A stretch of DNA of 64,000 nt from Sporichthya brevicatena. GTDB lineage: Bacteria; Actinomycetota; Actinomycetes; Sporichthyales; Sporichthyaceae. The first letter of the stretch is position 1; every line of letters starts with the position of its first letter. A program made the translations under genes and the position numbers. The notes under the pieces are model-generated. The model did no database searches and had not been told where the DNA came from. It worked only from the letters and a program-made list of their open reading frames with translations. The stretch spans positions 3,942 to 67,941 of the forward strand of contig NZ_BAAAHE010000011.1 of NCBI RefSeq assembly GCF_039525035.1, read 5' to 3'. Positions 37,564 through 44,813 of this stretch are shown here, piece after piece.

Positions 37564-40166
37564 CGGCCTGGCGCGCCGCGCTCCGGCTCGCCCGCCGGGA
37601 CGCCCTGCGGCACAGGTGGCGCTCGCTGCTCATCGTGATCCTGATCCTCGCGCCGGTCGCCGCGGCCACCGGCGTGGACGTCCTCTACCGGACGCAGACC
37701 TCGCCGGCCCTGGAGCGGGAGCGATCGTTCGGCGGCTCCGACGCGGTCCTGTACCCGAGCTTCCGCGAGGGTTCCGGTCCCGACGTGACGGAGGCTCAGA
37801 TCAAGGCGGCCCTGCCGCCCGGCAGCCGCGCCGCCTTCCAGCAGTCCGAGAGCAACGCGGTGTTCAGCGCACCCGGTCGGCTCGCGGAGTCCTCGTACCT
37901 GATCACCGATCACCTCGGTGACCCGCTGACCCGCGCGACCGCACGACTGAAGTCCGGGTCCGCTCCGAAGGCCGGCGAGGTGGCGATCAGCGCGAAGCTC
38001 GCCGACAAGCTCGGCCTGCCCGGGAACGGCGTCGGTGCGACGATCTCGCTGCGCAACGGGCCGTCGGCGACGGTCTCCGGCATCGCCCAGAACCCGTTCT
38101 GCCTGAGCTGCCCGCTCGTCGTGATGCCGGCGAACTCCCCGATCGCGAAGGCCCTGAACGGGGACGCCTCGAGCCTCGACGGCGTCTACTACATCGACCT
38201 GCCGAAGCAGTTCGAGAACGCGACGCTCGAGCAGCTGCGCGACCTGCGCTCACTCGACATGTACGTCCAGCTGCGCAGCCAGTCCTCGTCCTACGAGATC
38301 GGTCTCGGTGACCTCAGCCGGGCGAGCGGCGACGACCTGAAGGCCGCCGCGCTGGTGACGCTGGTCGCGGGTCTGGGGCTGCTCGAGGTGGTGCTCCTGG
38401 CCGGCACCGCCTTCGCCGTCGGCGCGCGGCGCCAGACCCGCGACCTCGGGATGATCGCCGCCCAGGGCGGGTCGCCCGGCGACCTGCGCCGCGTCGTGCT
38501 GGCGCAGGGCCTGCTGCTCGGCCTCGTCGGCGCGGTGGCCGGTGTGGCCGCCGGCATCGGGGGCGTGGTCGCCGCGCGGCCGCTGCTCGAGCGTCTGAAC
38601 AACGAGGTGATGATCGGCGTCCACTTCGGGTGGACCGAGCTGGTCGTCGTCGCGCTGGTCGGCGTCGGCTCCGGCCTGGCCGCCGCGATGTTCCCCGCGA
38701 TCACCGCGGGCCGGCGCCGCATCGTCGACGCCCTCGCCGCGCGCTTCCCCGTCCCGACCGCGCGGTCGCGCTGGGCGCCGCTGTTCGGTGGTGTGCTCGT
38801 CGCCGGGGGTGTGACGCTGAGCCTGATCGCGTCCTCGCTGATGTCGAGCGGCCCGACGCAGTGGTTCGAGTACGCGCCGTCGGACCGGATCTCCAGCCTG
38901 GCCGGCTCGGAGGGGCGCCTGGACGACACCACCGGCTCGATCGCGATCCTCGTCGGGGTCTTCGTGGTCGTCGCGGGCCTGCTCCTGCTCGCGCCCGCCC
39001 TGCTGGCGGCGCTGGCGAAGCTGGCCGGCCGACTGCCCGTCACGCTGCGCCTCGCCACCCGCGACGCCGCGCGGCACCGGCACCGCACCGGGCCGGCGAC
39101 GGCCGCGATCGCGGTGGCCGTCGGCGGCGCCGTCGCGATCTCGTGCCTGATCGCGTCCGACCGGGAGGGCAAGGAGCGTTTCGAGGCGGGCGCCGTCCCC
39201 GACCGCGTGCTCGCTCTCGACAACCAGCGGGCCGTCGACTCCGCGCAGCTCAGCCAGGCCACCGCCGCCGTGCGGCAGGTGATCCCCGGCGCGACGGTGA
39301 TCCCGGTGCAGCAGCCCGTCGGGGAGATCGACGACGACGGCGGCCGCCTCCCGGTCCATGCCGTCAGCCCCCGCGGCGGCCCGTGGACGCAGGTCGGCGT
39401 CGGCACCCCCGACCTCGTCGAGCTCGCGTCCGGCCGCGTCGCCGGCGCGGCCGCCGCGAAGGACGCGCTGGACGCCGGCAAGGCCGTCGTGTTCGACGAC
39501 GGCCTCCTCGACTCCGCCGGGCGACTGACCCTCGTCGAGGGCTTCGACGTCGACGCGGGCGCGCGCCAGGTCCGCCTCGCGGCCGTCGTCCTGCCCCGCG
39601 ACCAGGCCTACACCCAGCTGCCCGCCGTGTTCGTGCCCTCCTCGCTCGTCGAGCGGCAGGGCTGGAAGGCCGAGGACACCACGACGCTGCTGTCCTACCC
39701 GCCGGAGTCGCGGGAGCAGGCCGGGGCCGCGATCGCGGCCGCGGAGGCGATGGGGATGCCGGTCATCTCCTCGGACGCGGAGAAGGACCACACCCGGCTC
39801 GTGCGGGTCGGCCTGACCGCCGCGGCCGCGCTGATCGCCCTGCTCGGGGTCGCGATGTGCGTCGCCCTCTCCGCCGCCGAAGGCCGGCCGGACCTCGCGA
39901 CGCTGTCGGCGATCGGGGCGCCCCCGAGCCGCCGGCGCCGCCTGGCCGGGGCGCAGGCGCTCGTGCTCGCGGTCCTCGGCGTCGCCCTGGGCCTCGGGTT
40001 CGGGTTCTACTTCGCCCACGCCGCCCGCCCCGCCACCGGAGCGACGGAGACGATCGTCCCCTGGGGCGACCTGATGCTCACCGTCGCCGCGGTCCCGCTC
40101 CTCGCGGTGCTGGTCGCGATGCTCGGCTCGATCGGCCGGGTCCCCCTCACCCGCCGCGCCGACTAA
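37560..40166 (+). CDS. FtsX-like ABC transporter permease
   Basis: The 868-residue membrane protein starts at a GTG overlapping the ATPase stop. It shows an N-terminal helix (WRSLLIVILILAPVAAATG), a large extracytoplasmic domain of about 200 residues, a FtsX block of helices near residues 255-400, further helices, a second extracytoplasmic domain, and three C-terminal helices. The two FtsX-like halves resemble permeases for antimicrobial peptides, lipids or antibiotics. With the PadR repressor this reads as a drug- or envelope-stress-inducible export system. Confidence 0.9.
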   Translation: MTAWRAALRLARRDALRHRWRSLLIVILILAPVAAATGVDVLYRTQTSPALERERSFGGSDAVLYPSFREGSGPDVTEAQIKAALPPGSRAAFQQSESNAVFSAPGRLAESSYLITDHLGDPLTRATARLKSGSAPKAGEVAISAKLADKLGLPGNGVGATISLRNGPSATVSGIAQNPFCLSCPLVVMPANSPIAKALNGDASSLDGVYYIDLPKQFENATLEQLRDLRSLDMYVQLRSQSSSYEIGLGDLSRASGDDLKAAALVTLVAGLGLLEVVLLAGTAFAVGARRQTRDLGMIAAQGGSPGDLRRVVLAQGLLLGLVGAVAGVAAGIGGVVAARPLLERLNNEVMIGVHFGWTELVVVALVGVGSGLAAAMFPAITAGRRRIVDALAARFPVPTARSRWAPLFGGVLVAGGVTLSLIASSLMSSGPTQWFEYAPSDRISSLAGSEGRLDDTTGSIAILVGVFVVVAGLLLLAPALLAALAKLAGRLPVTLRLATRDAARHRHRTGPATAAIAVAVGGAVAISCLIASDREGKERFEAGAVPDRVLALDNQRAVDSAQLSQATAAVRQVIPGATVIPVQQPVGEIDDDGGRLPVHAVSPRGGPWTQVGVGTPDLVELASGRVAGAAAAKDALDAGKAVVFDDGLLDSAGRLTLVEGFDVDAGARQVRLAAVVLPRDQAYTQLPAVFVPSSLVERQGWKAEDTTTLLSYPPESREQAGAAIAAAEAMGMPVISSDAEKDHTRLVRVGLTAAAALIALLGVAMCVALSAAEGRPDLATLSAIGAPPSRRRRLAGAQALVLAVLGVALGLGFGFYFAHAARPATGATETIVPWGDLMLTVAAVPLLAVLVAMLGSIGRVPLTRRAD

Positions 40167-40183
40167 CCCCTCGCCCCGCCCCC

Positions 40184-40279
40184 TGGAGATGACATCTCCA
40201 CCGGAAACCGCCCAATCCAGTGGGGATGACATCTCCACCGAGAACGGCCGGGTGCACTGGAGATGTCATCTCCAGTGCA
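40184..40279. repeat. Three 17-bp palindromes at exact 37-bp spacing, family C
   Basis: The core TGGAGATGACATCTCCA occurs at 40184-40200, as a one-base variant at 40221-40237, and in reverse orientation at 40258-40274. Start-to-start distance is 37 bp both times, with unrelated 20-bp intervals. The third copy extends to 13-nt arms (40253-40279). The array lies between the convergent permease and small membrane-protein genes. A remnant is at 6440. Confidence 0.85.
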
Positions 40280-40297
40280 GGGCGGGGGCGGGGCGGG

Positions 40298-40399
40298 TCA
40301 GCCGGAGAAGTAGTCGACGACGGTCGAGGCGACGACCGAGAGCACCAGCACGACGAGGACCGCTGTCACCAGCGTCCGCGTGCGTCCAGGCCCACCCAC
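40298..40399 (-). CDS. Putative 33-residue membrane peptide
   Basis: A GTG at 40399 opens a short frame encoding a basic start (GGPGRTRT), one hydrophobic helix (LVTAVLVVLVLSVVASTVV) and the end DYFSG. It begins 11 bp after the thpR stop on the same strand, and a stop falls just before the palindrome array. Small single-helix proteins like this are often missed. No homologue is recognised, so coding status is uncertain. Confidence 0.4.
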   Translation of the reverse strand: MGGPGRTRTLVTAVLVVLVLSVVASTVVDYFSG

Positions 40400-40410
40400 G
40401 CCGGGCAACG

Positions 40411-40974
40411 CTACGCAGGTCCGCGGCGGCGCCGCGGCCAGGTGGCGATCGGGGCGTGCAGGGCGCTGCCGCCGGGGCTCTGGCCGAGGCGGCTGGCCAT
40501 GAGGTGGACGGCGTCGACGTCCCAGGTCGGGCCGACGATCTGGGCCAGTTCGCCGGCCGCGGGACGCAGGTCGGCGGAGGTCTTCCCGGCCCGGGCGAGG
40601 GTCAGGTGCGGACGGTAGGGCCGGTCGTCGAGCTCGACGGCGACCCCGCGGGCGGCGGCGGTGACGGCCTCGGCGAGGGTCCGCAGGGCGTGAACGTCGC
40701 CGGCGAGGCCGACCCAGAGCACGTTCGTCCCGAAGCACCCGCCGCCGGCGAGGCGGAGGGTCATCGGGGCGTCGGACATGACGGCGTCGAGGGCGGCGGT
40801 CAGCGCCGGCACCGTGTCGTCCGCGACCTCCCCGAGGAACGCGAGCGTCAGGTGCCACTGCTCGGGCCGGGTCCAGCGCAGGCCGGACGGCGCGATCGCC
40901 CGAACCCGGCCCAGCTCGGCGTCCAGCGCCGCGAGCGCGTCCGCCGGCGGTCGCACACTGACGAACAACCTCAC
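40411..40974 (-). CDS. thpR: RNA 2',3'-cyclic phosphodiesterase
   Basis: The 187-residue protein belongs to the 2H phosphoesterase superfamily (LigT). The two catalytic HxTx motifs are HLTL at 41-44 and HLTL near residue 127. Family members open 2',3'-cyclic phosphates and can ligate 2'-5' RNA ends in vitro. The start is a GTG at 40974, giving MRLFVSVRPP, a typical N-terminus. It may share a transcript with the small membrane peptide downstream. Confidence 0.88.
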   Translation of the reverse strand: MRLFVSVRPPADALAALDAELGRVRAIAPSGLRWTRPEQWHLTLAFLGEVADDTVPALTAALDAVMSDAPMTLRLAGGGCFGTNVLWVGLAGDVHALRTLAEAVTAAARGVAVELDDRPYRPHLTLARAGKTSADLRPAAGELAQIVGPTWDVDAVHLMASRLGQSPGGSALHAPIATWPRRRRGPA

Positions 40975-41020
40975 GGCGTCTCCGGCACGGACTTCGTCCT
41001 CGCGGAGCCGCGTTCAGTGC

Positions 41021-42298
41021 TCACGGAACGGGCTCGCTCACCGGGTACTCCAGGCTCAGACGCGGACGGGGGAAGACCGTGGCCCGGACGGTGATCTTCG
41101 CGCGGCGGGCCAGGTACGAGCCTGCCAGCGCGGCGGACGCGGCGGTGACGACCCCACCCACGACGAGCGACCAGCGCGGCCCGCACTCCTCCGCCAGCCA
41201 GCCGACGAGGGGGGCGCCGACGGGCGTCCCGCCGAACAGGACCGTGATGTACAGCGCCATCACGCGGCCCCGCATCGCAGGCGCGACGGAGAGCTGCATG
41301 ACCGAGTTCGCGGCGGTCGTCGTCAGCAGCGCCGCGACGCCGACGGCGGGAAGTGACGCCGCGTAGAGCCCGTAGTTCGGCATCACGCCCGAGACGATCT
41401 CCAGCAGCCCGAAGGCGAGCGCACCCCCGATCACGAGGCGGACGCGGACCTCCGTCCGCCGGGCGCCGAGCAGCGCACCGGCGAGCGACCCGACCGCGAT
41501 CGCGGACCCGAGCAGACCGAACTCGCCGGCGCCCTTGCCGAACTCCGCCGTGGCCATCAGGGCGTTGGTGATCTGGAAGTTGAGGCCGAACGTGCCGAGG
41601 CAGAAGACGACGAACAGCACGGCCATCAGGTCCGGCCGCCCGCGGACGTAGCGGATGCCCTCGGCCAATTGCCCGCGGCCGCGGGGCGCGAGCTCGCTGC
41701 GGTGCAGGTCGGCCACCCGCATGCGGTGCAGGGCGATCACCGGCGCGAGGTAGGTGAGGGCGTTGATCAGGAAGACCCAGCCGGTGTCGCCGTCGAAGGC
41801 CTCGATCAGGAAACCGGCGACCGCCGGACCGATGATGCGGCCACCGTTGAAGGACGCCGAGTTCAGGCCGACGGCGTTGGGCAGGTCCTCCCGGCCGACC
41901 ATCTCGACGACGAACGCCTGCCGGGTCGGGGTGTCGAGGGCCGCGACCACGCCGAGCCCCGCGGCGAGGACGTACACGTGCCAGACCGCTGCGAGGTCGG
42001 TGAGCACGAGCGCTCCGAGGATCAGCGCGAGCAGCCCCATCACCGTGTTCGTGACGAACAGCAGCCTGCGCTTGTCGTAGCGGTCGGCCAGGACGCCGCC
42101 GAGCGAGGACAGCAGGACGATCGGGCCGAACTGCAGCGCCGTCGTGATGCCGAGCGTGACCGCGCTGCCGCTCGAGAGCTGCAGCACCAGCCAGTCCTGC
42201 GCCACCCGCTGCATCCAGGAACCCGTGTTGGACACGGCCATCCCGGTGAAGTATCGGCGGTAGTTGGGGACGGAGAGACTCTTGAAGGTCGGGCTCAC
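41021..42298 (-). CDS. MFS transporter, DHA3/EntS-like
   Basis: The 425-residue protein has about twelve helices and starts with SLSVPNYRRYFTGMAVSNTGSWMQRVAQDWLVLQL, shown by its first 20 residues or so to be of the DHA3 group, which includes EntS. The GVLADRYDKRRLL loop between helices 2 and 3 is typical. Its GTG overlaps the upstream MarR stop (GTGA), so regulator and pump form one operon. Substrate could be a drug or a siderophore-like compound; the latter is raised by an IdeR-box-like core in the promoter. Confidence 0.88.
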   Translation of the reverse strand: MSPTFKSLSVPNYRRYFTGMAVSNTGSWMQRVAQDWLVLQLSSGSAVTLGITTALQFGPIVLLSSLGGVLADRYDKRRLLFVTNTVMGLLALILGALVLTDLAAVWHVYVLAAGLGVVAALDTPTRQAFVVEMVGREDLPNAVGLNSASFNGGRIIGPAVAGFLIEAFDGDTGWVFLINALTYLAPVIALHRMRVADLHRSELAPRGRGQLAEGIRYVRGRPDLMAVLFVVFCLGTFGLNFQITNALMATAEFGKGAGEFGLLGSAIAVGSLAGALLGARRTEVRVRLVIGGALAFGLLEIVSGVMPNYGLYAASLPAVGVAALLTTTAANSVMQLSVAPAMRGRVMALYITVLFGGTPVGAPLVGWLAEECGPRWSLVVGGVVTAASAALAGSYLARRAKITVRATVFPRPRLSLEYPVSEPVP

Positions 42299-42747
42299 GG
42301 GGCGATCAGCTTCTCCAGGACCGGCGTCGCCGCCCGGAGGGCCGCGACCTCGGCGGAGGTGAGCTCGGCCATCCGGCTCGCGAGCCACTCCTCCCGGGCG
42401 CGCCGGTCCGCGACGAGCATCGCGTGGGCGGCCGAGGTCACCTCGACGACCTTCTGCCGCCGGTCGGTGGGGTGCGGGGTGCTCACGACGAGACCCTTCT
42501 CCTCGAGCACCCCGAGCACACGCGTCATCGACGGCGGCTGGACCTTCTCGTGGTCCGCGAGCTGCCCGGGCGTGATCGGGCCGTGCTTGTCGAGGGCCGC
42601 CAGGGCCGAGAGCTGGCTCGGCGTCAGGGACAGGTCGGCGCGCTGGTTCCGCAGCCGGCGGGCGAGGCGGGTGACCGCCATCCGCACGCCGTGGGCCAGT
42701 TCGAGGTCGGCGGCGGAGAGCGTCGTCATGCCGTCATCGTAACTCAT
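42295..42747 (-). CDS. MarR family transcriptional regulator
   Basis: The 150-residue protein has the MarR winged helix: LSLTPSQLSALAALDKHGPITPGQLADHEKVQPPSMTRVLGVLEEKGLV, of which the recognition helix is VQPPSMTRVLGVLE, and the wing STPHPTDRRQKVVEVT. It probably represses itself and the coupled MFS pump until bound by a small molecule. ATG codons at 42747 and 42729 are both possible starts; the second lacks a better ribosome site. Confidence 0.88.
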   Translation of the reverse strand: MSYDDGMTTLSAADLELAHGVRMAVTRLARRLRNQRADLSLTPSQLSALAALDKHGPITPGQLADHEKVQPPSMTRVLGVLEEKGLVVSTPHPTDRRQKVVEVTSAAHAMLVADRRAREEWLASRMAELTSAEVAALRAATPVLEKLIAP

Positions 42748-42764
42748 TACTTAGGCTAACGAAA
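42746..42764. promoter_or_regulatory. Operator region of the marR-MFS operon, IdeR-box-like core
   Basis: The segment contains TTAGGCTAAC (42751-42760), identical to the central ten bases of the IdeR box as I remember it, but the outer bases match poorly (about 13 of 19 overall). TTA-CTTAGGC-TAA could instead be a MarR dyad. It lies directly at the upstream MarR start, where either protein would block transcription. Confidence 0.35.
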
Positions 42765-42790
42765 TTCTTTTCGCGCCCGCCCGGCGGGCT

Positions 42791-42854
42791 CAACTTCTCC
42801 AGCCTGGCGCGCCCATCCCGGGCCCGGGATACCCGCGGCGCGCAGGAGAAGTTG
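42791..42854. repeat. 64-bp imperfect palindrome, family B copy 1
   Basis: It runs from CAACTTCTCC (42791-42800) to GGAGAAGTTG (42845-42854) with a 16-bp palindrome ATCCCGGGCCCGGGAT at its centre (42815-42830). The element at 51260-51323 has the same length and about 80% identity. A partial extra arm, GCGCGCAGGAGAG, follows at 42881-42893. It lies between pyrE (ends 42904) and the marR promoter. Confidence 0.8.
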
Positions 42855-42903
42855 CGTCCCTGCGCCCCGGGACAGCCGCGGCGCGCAGGAGAGGACGCGG
42901 CGA

Positions 42904-43473
42904 TCAGGCGGAGGCGGCGCCGCCGACGGGCCGAATCCCGAGGTCGGCGTAGGTGAGCAGCGGGGAGTAGGGGATCCCGCGGTCGGCGAACTTGATCCGG
43001 CCGACGTCGCCGCGGTCGACCAGGGTGACGGCGAGGACGACCTCCGCGCCGAGCTCCTGCACGACGTCGAGCGACTGCAGGATCGAACCCGCGGTGGTGA
43101 CGACGTCGTCGACGAGCAGCACGCGGACGCCCGGGCCGAGCTCGGCACCCTCGACCCGCTTCTGGGCGCCGTGGTCCTTCTGCTGCTTGCGGACGACGAA
43201 CCACTCCTTGCCGGTCAGCATCGCGATCCCGTACGCGTAGCAGTCCGCGCCCAGGGTCAGGCCGCCGACGGCGTCGAACTCGACGCCCTGCTCGGCGACC
43301 ATCTCGACGATCGCCTCGCACGCGGTCTTGAGGCGGTCGCCGGCTGCGAGGGCCTTCTTGCCGTTCATGTAGTCGTGGGACAACTCACCCGAGGCGAGGC
43401 GGAACGGCTCCTCGCGGTGCACCAGGCCGTAGGTCTTGACGATGTCGATGGTGCGTTCGCGCAGGTCAGACAC
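42904..43473 (-). CDS. pyrE: Orotate phosphoribosyltransferase
   Basis: The 189-residue enzyme joins orotate and PRPP to make OMP in pyrimidine synthesis. The PRPP-binding motif is VRVLLVDDVVTTAGS, the segment FVVRKQQKDHG supplies flexible-loop residues, and YMNGKKALAAG is the early Lys region. Length is slightly short but normal for actinobacteria. The start is a GTG at 43473. Other pyr genes are not adjacent, so it is a stand-alone gene here, as in mycobacteria from memory. Confidence 0.93.
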   Translation of the reverse strand: MSDLRERTIDIVKTYGLVHREEPFRLASGELSHDYMNGKKALAAGDRLKTACEAIVEMVAEQGVEFDAVGGLTLGADCYAYGIAMLTGKEWFVVRKQQKDHGAQKRVEGAELGPGVRVLLVDDVVTTAGSILQSLDVVQELGAEVVLAVTLVDRGDVGRIKFADRGIPYSPLLTYADLGIRPVGGAASA

Positions 43474-43545
43474 GGTGTCGGCTCCGGGGCGTGGGGATCG
43501 GATCGGCCCTCATCGTGTCACGAGACCCTGGTTAGGCTGACGGCC

Positions 43546-43833
43546 ATGGCAGGCAGACGGGCACGGGCCGCGACGTCGGCTCGGCGTCCGGACCCCGAGC
43601 CGATGGAGGTCGACGAGTCGGTCGTCGTCGCCATCGGGACCGCGGCGTGGTTCGTCGCCTGGGCCGTCCTGCTGGTCTTCCACGGCCGCCTGGAGGACAA
43701 CGGCAACGAGTGGTACCTGTGGACCGCCGCCGCCGGGTTCGGCCTCGGCTGCTGGGGCTGGTGGCTCACCCGCCGGCGGGTCGAGGCCCGGCGCGCGGGC
43801 CGGCGCCGCCGGGCGGCCGGCCCCACGCCGTAG
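43546..43833 (+). CDS. DUF2530 small membrane protein
   Basis: The 95-residue protein has a basic N-terminus, two transmembrane segments (VVVAIGTAAWFVAWAVLLVF and YLWTAAAGFGLGCWGWWL) and a very basic tail (TRRRVEARRAGRRRRAAG). This matches DUF2530, an actinobacteria-specific family without known function. The ATG at 43546 lies only 8 bp after a TTAGGCT -10-like hexamer, so the mRNA may be nearly leaderless. It is convergent with the DUF3027 gene, 3 bp away. Confidence 0.82.
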   Translation: MAGRRARAATSARRPDPEPMEVDESVVVAIGTAAWFVAWAVLLVFHGRLEDNGNEWYLWTAAAGFGLGCWGWWLTRRRVEARRAGRRRRAAGPTP

Positions 43834-43836
43834 CGG

Positions 43837-44748
43837 CTACTCCGGGTCGGGCTCGGTGACGACCTCGACGACGACACCGTCGCCGGCGCCGACACCGTCG
43901 CCGACAGTCGGCTCCGCGGCCGCGTCCTCGGGGCCGCCGCGCTCGACGAGGTCGTAGTCGACGTGGTCGAGGACGGGCGGGAGCCGCTCGCCGAGGGCCG
44001 CGGGGGCGGCGACGATCTCGGAGTGCGCGCCGCAGCCGTGGTCGTAGGAGACGACCCGGCCGTCGTCGGGGGCCTGCTCGTTGGCGCAGACACCGAACAC
44101 GCGCGCCATCGAGCCCGCGAGCGGGAGCAGGAAGCCGCAGGTCGTGCACTGCGCGGGCGCGGCGGCGGCGAGGGGGGCCTCGGGGCCGCGGTCACCGGAG
44201 TACCAGCGGTCGACGGTGTCCGCGCGGCCGACGGGCGAGAGCACCCGCGCCCGGCCGAGGCCGAGCTCGTCGGCGACGGCCGCGACCGTGTCGGCGTAGG
44301 CGCCGCCGTCGGCGGGGTCGTAGGGGGCGTCGGTCTCGCCGGTGTACCCGGGGACGAGCCGGTCGTCGTTCTCCGGCGGCGGGAGGATGTCGCCCGGGCC
44401 GAGGTCGGCGGGCTGGAAGCGCTCGGCCCACGGGACCCACGGCGGCGCGAGCACGGCGGTCTCGCCCGGCAGCAGCACGACCTCGGAGACCGTCACGTCC
44501 TTGGCGCGTGACGCGCGGACCACGGTGACGGCCCAGTGCCAGCCCACGTAACCGGGGTTGGTGGTGGCGAACCGGTGGGTGACGAGGCGCTCGTCCTCGC
44601 TGTCGAAGCCGAGGTGGTCACCGATCTCGCCGGGCGCCGCCTCGGCGGCCGCGGCTCGGGCGAGCTCGACCGCCTCGACGCAGGCAGGGTCGGGTCCGGC
44701 GGAGCGGCGGGAGCGAGTCGTGGCGGTCACCCGTGAATTCAACCTCAT
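43837..44748 (-). CDS. DUF3027 family protein
   Basis: The 303-residue protein contains CTTCGF and a later Cys pair with CANEQAPDDGRVVSYDHGCGAHSE, a zinc-ribbon-like arrangement, after an N-terminal domain with YVGWHWAVTVVRASRAKDVTVSEVVLLPG, of which GWHWAV is the hallmark. The C-terminal tail is acidic and low-complexity. DUF3027 proteins are conserved in actinobacteria near serC, csp and this MFS gene; their role is unknown. Starts at ATG 44748 or GTG 44730 are both possible. Confidence 0.85.
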   Translation of the reverse strand: MRLNSRVTATTRSRRSAGPDPACVEAVELARAAAAEAAPGEIGDHLGFDSEDERLVTHRFATTNPGYVGWHWAVTVVRASRAKDVTVSEVVLLPGETAVLAPPWVPWAERFQPADLGPGDILPPPENDDRLVPGYTGETDAPYDPADGGAYADTVAAVADELGLGRARVLSPVGRADTVDRWYSGDRGPEAPLAAAAPAQCTTCGFLLPLAGSMARVFGVCANEQAPDDGRVVSYDHGCGAHSEIVAAPAALGERLPPVLDHVDYDLVERGGPEDAAAEPTVGDGVGAGDGVVVEVVTEPDPE

Positions 44749-44813
44749 GTCGCGGCGCGCGGACGTCCGGTGTCACGGTTGTCGGAGTTGCGGCGCGGGG
44801 CAGGATAGGGACC

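Noticed and set aside
40184..40279. Three regularly spaced repeats suggested a small CRISPR array
   Set aside because: Repeats are only 17 bp, fully palindromic, one is inverted and one has a mismatch, spacers are 20 bp, and no cas gene is nearby.
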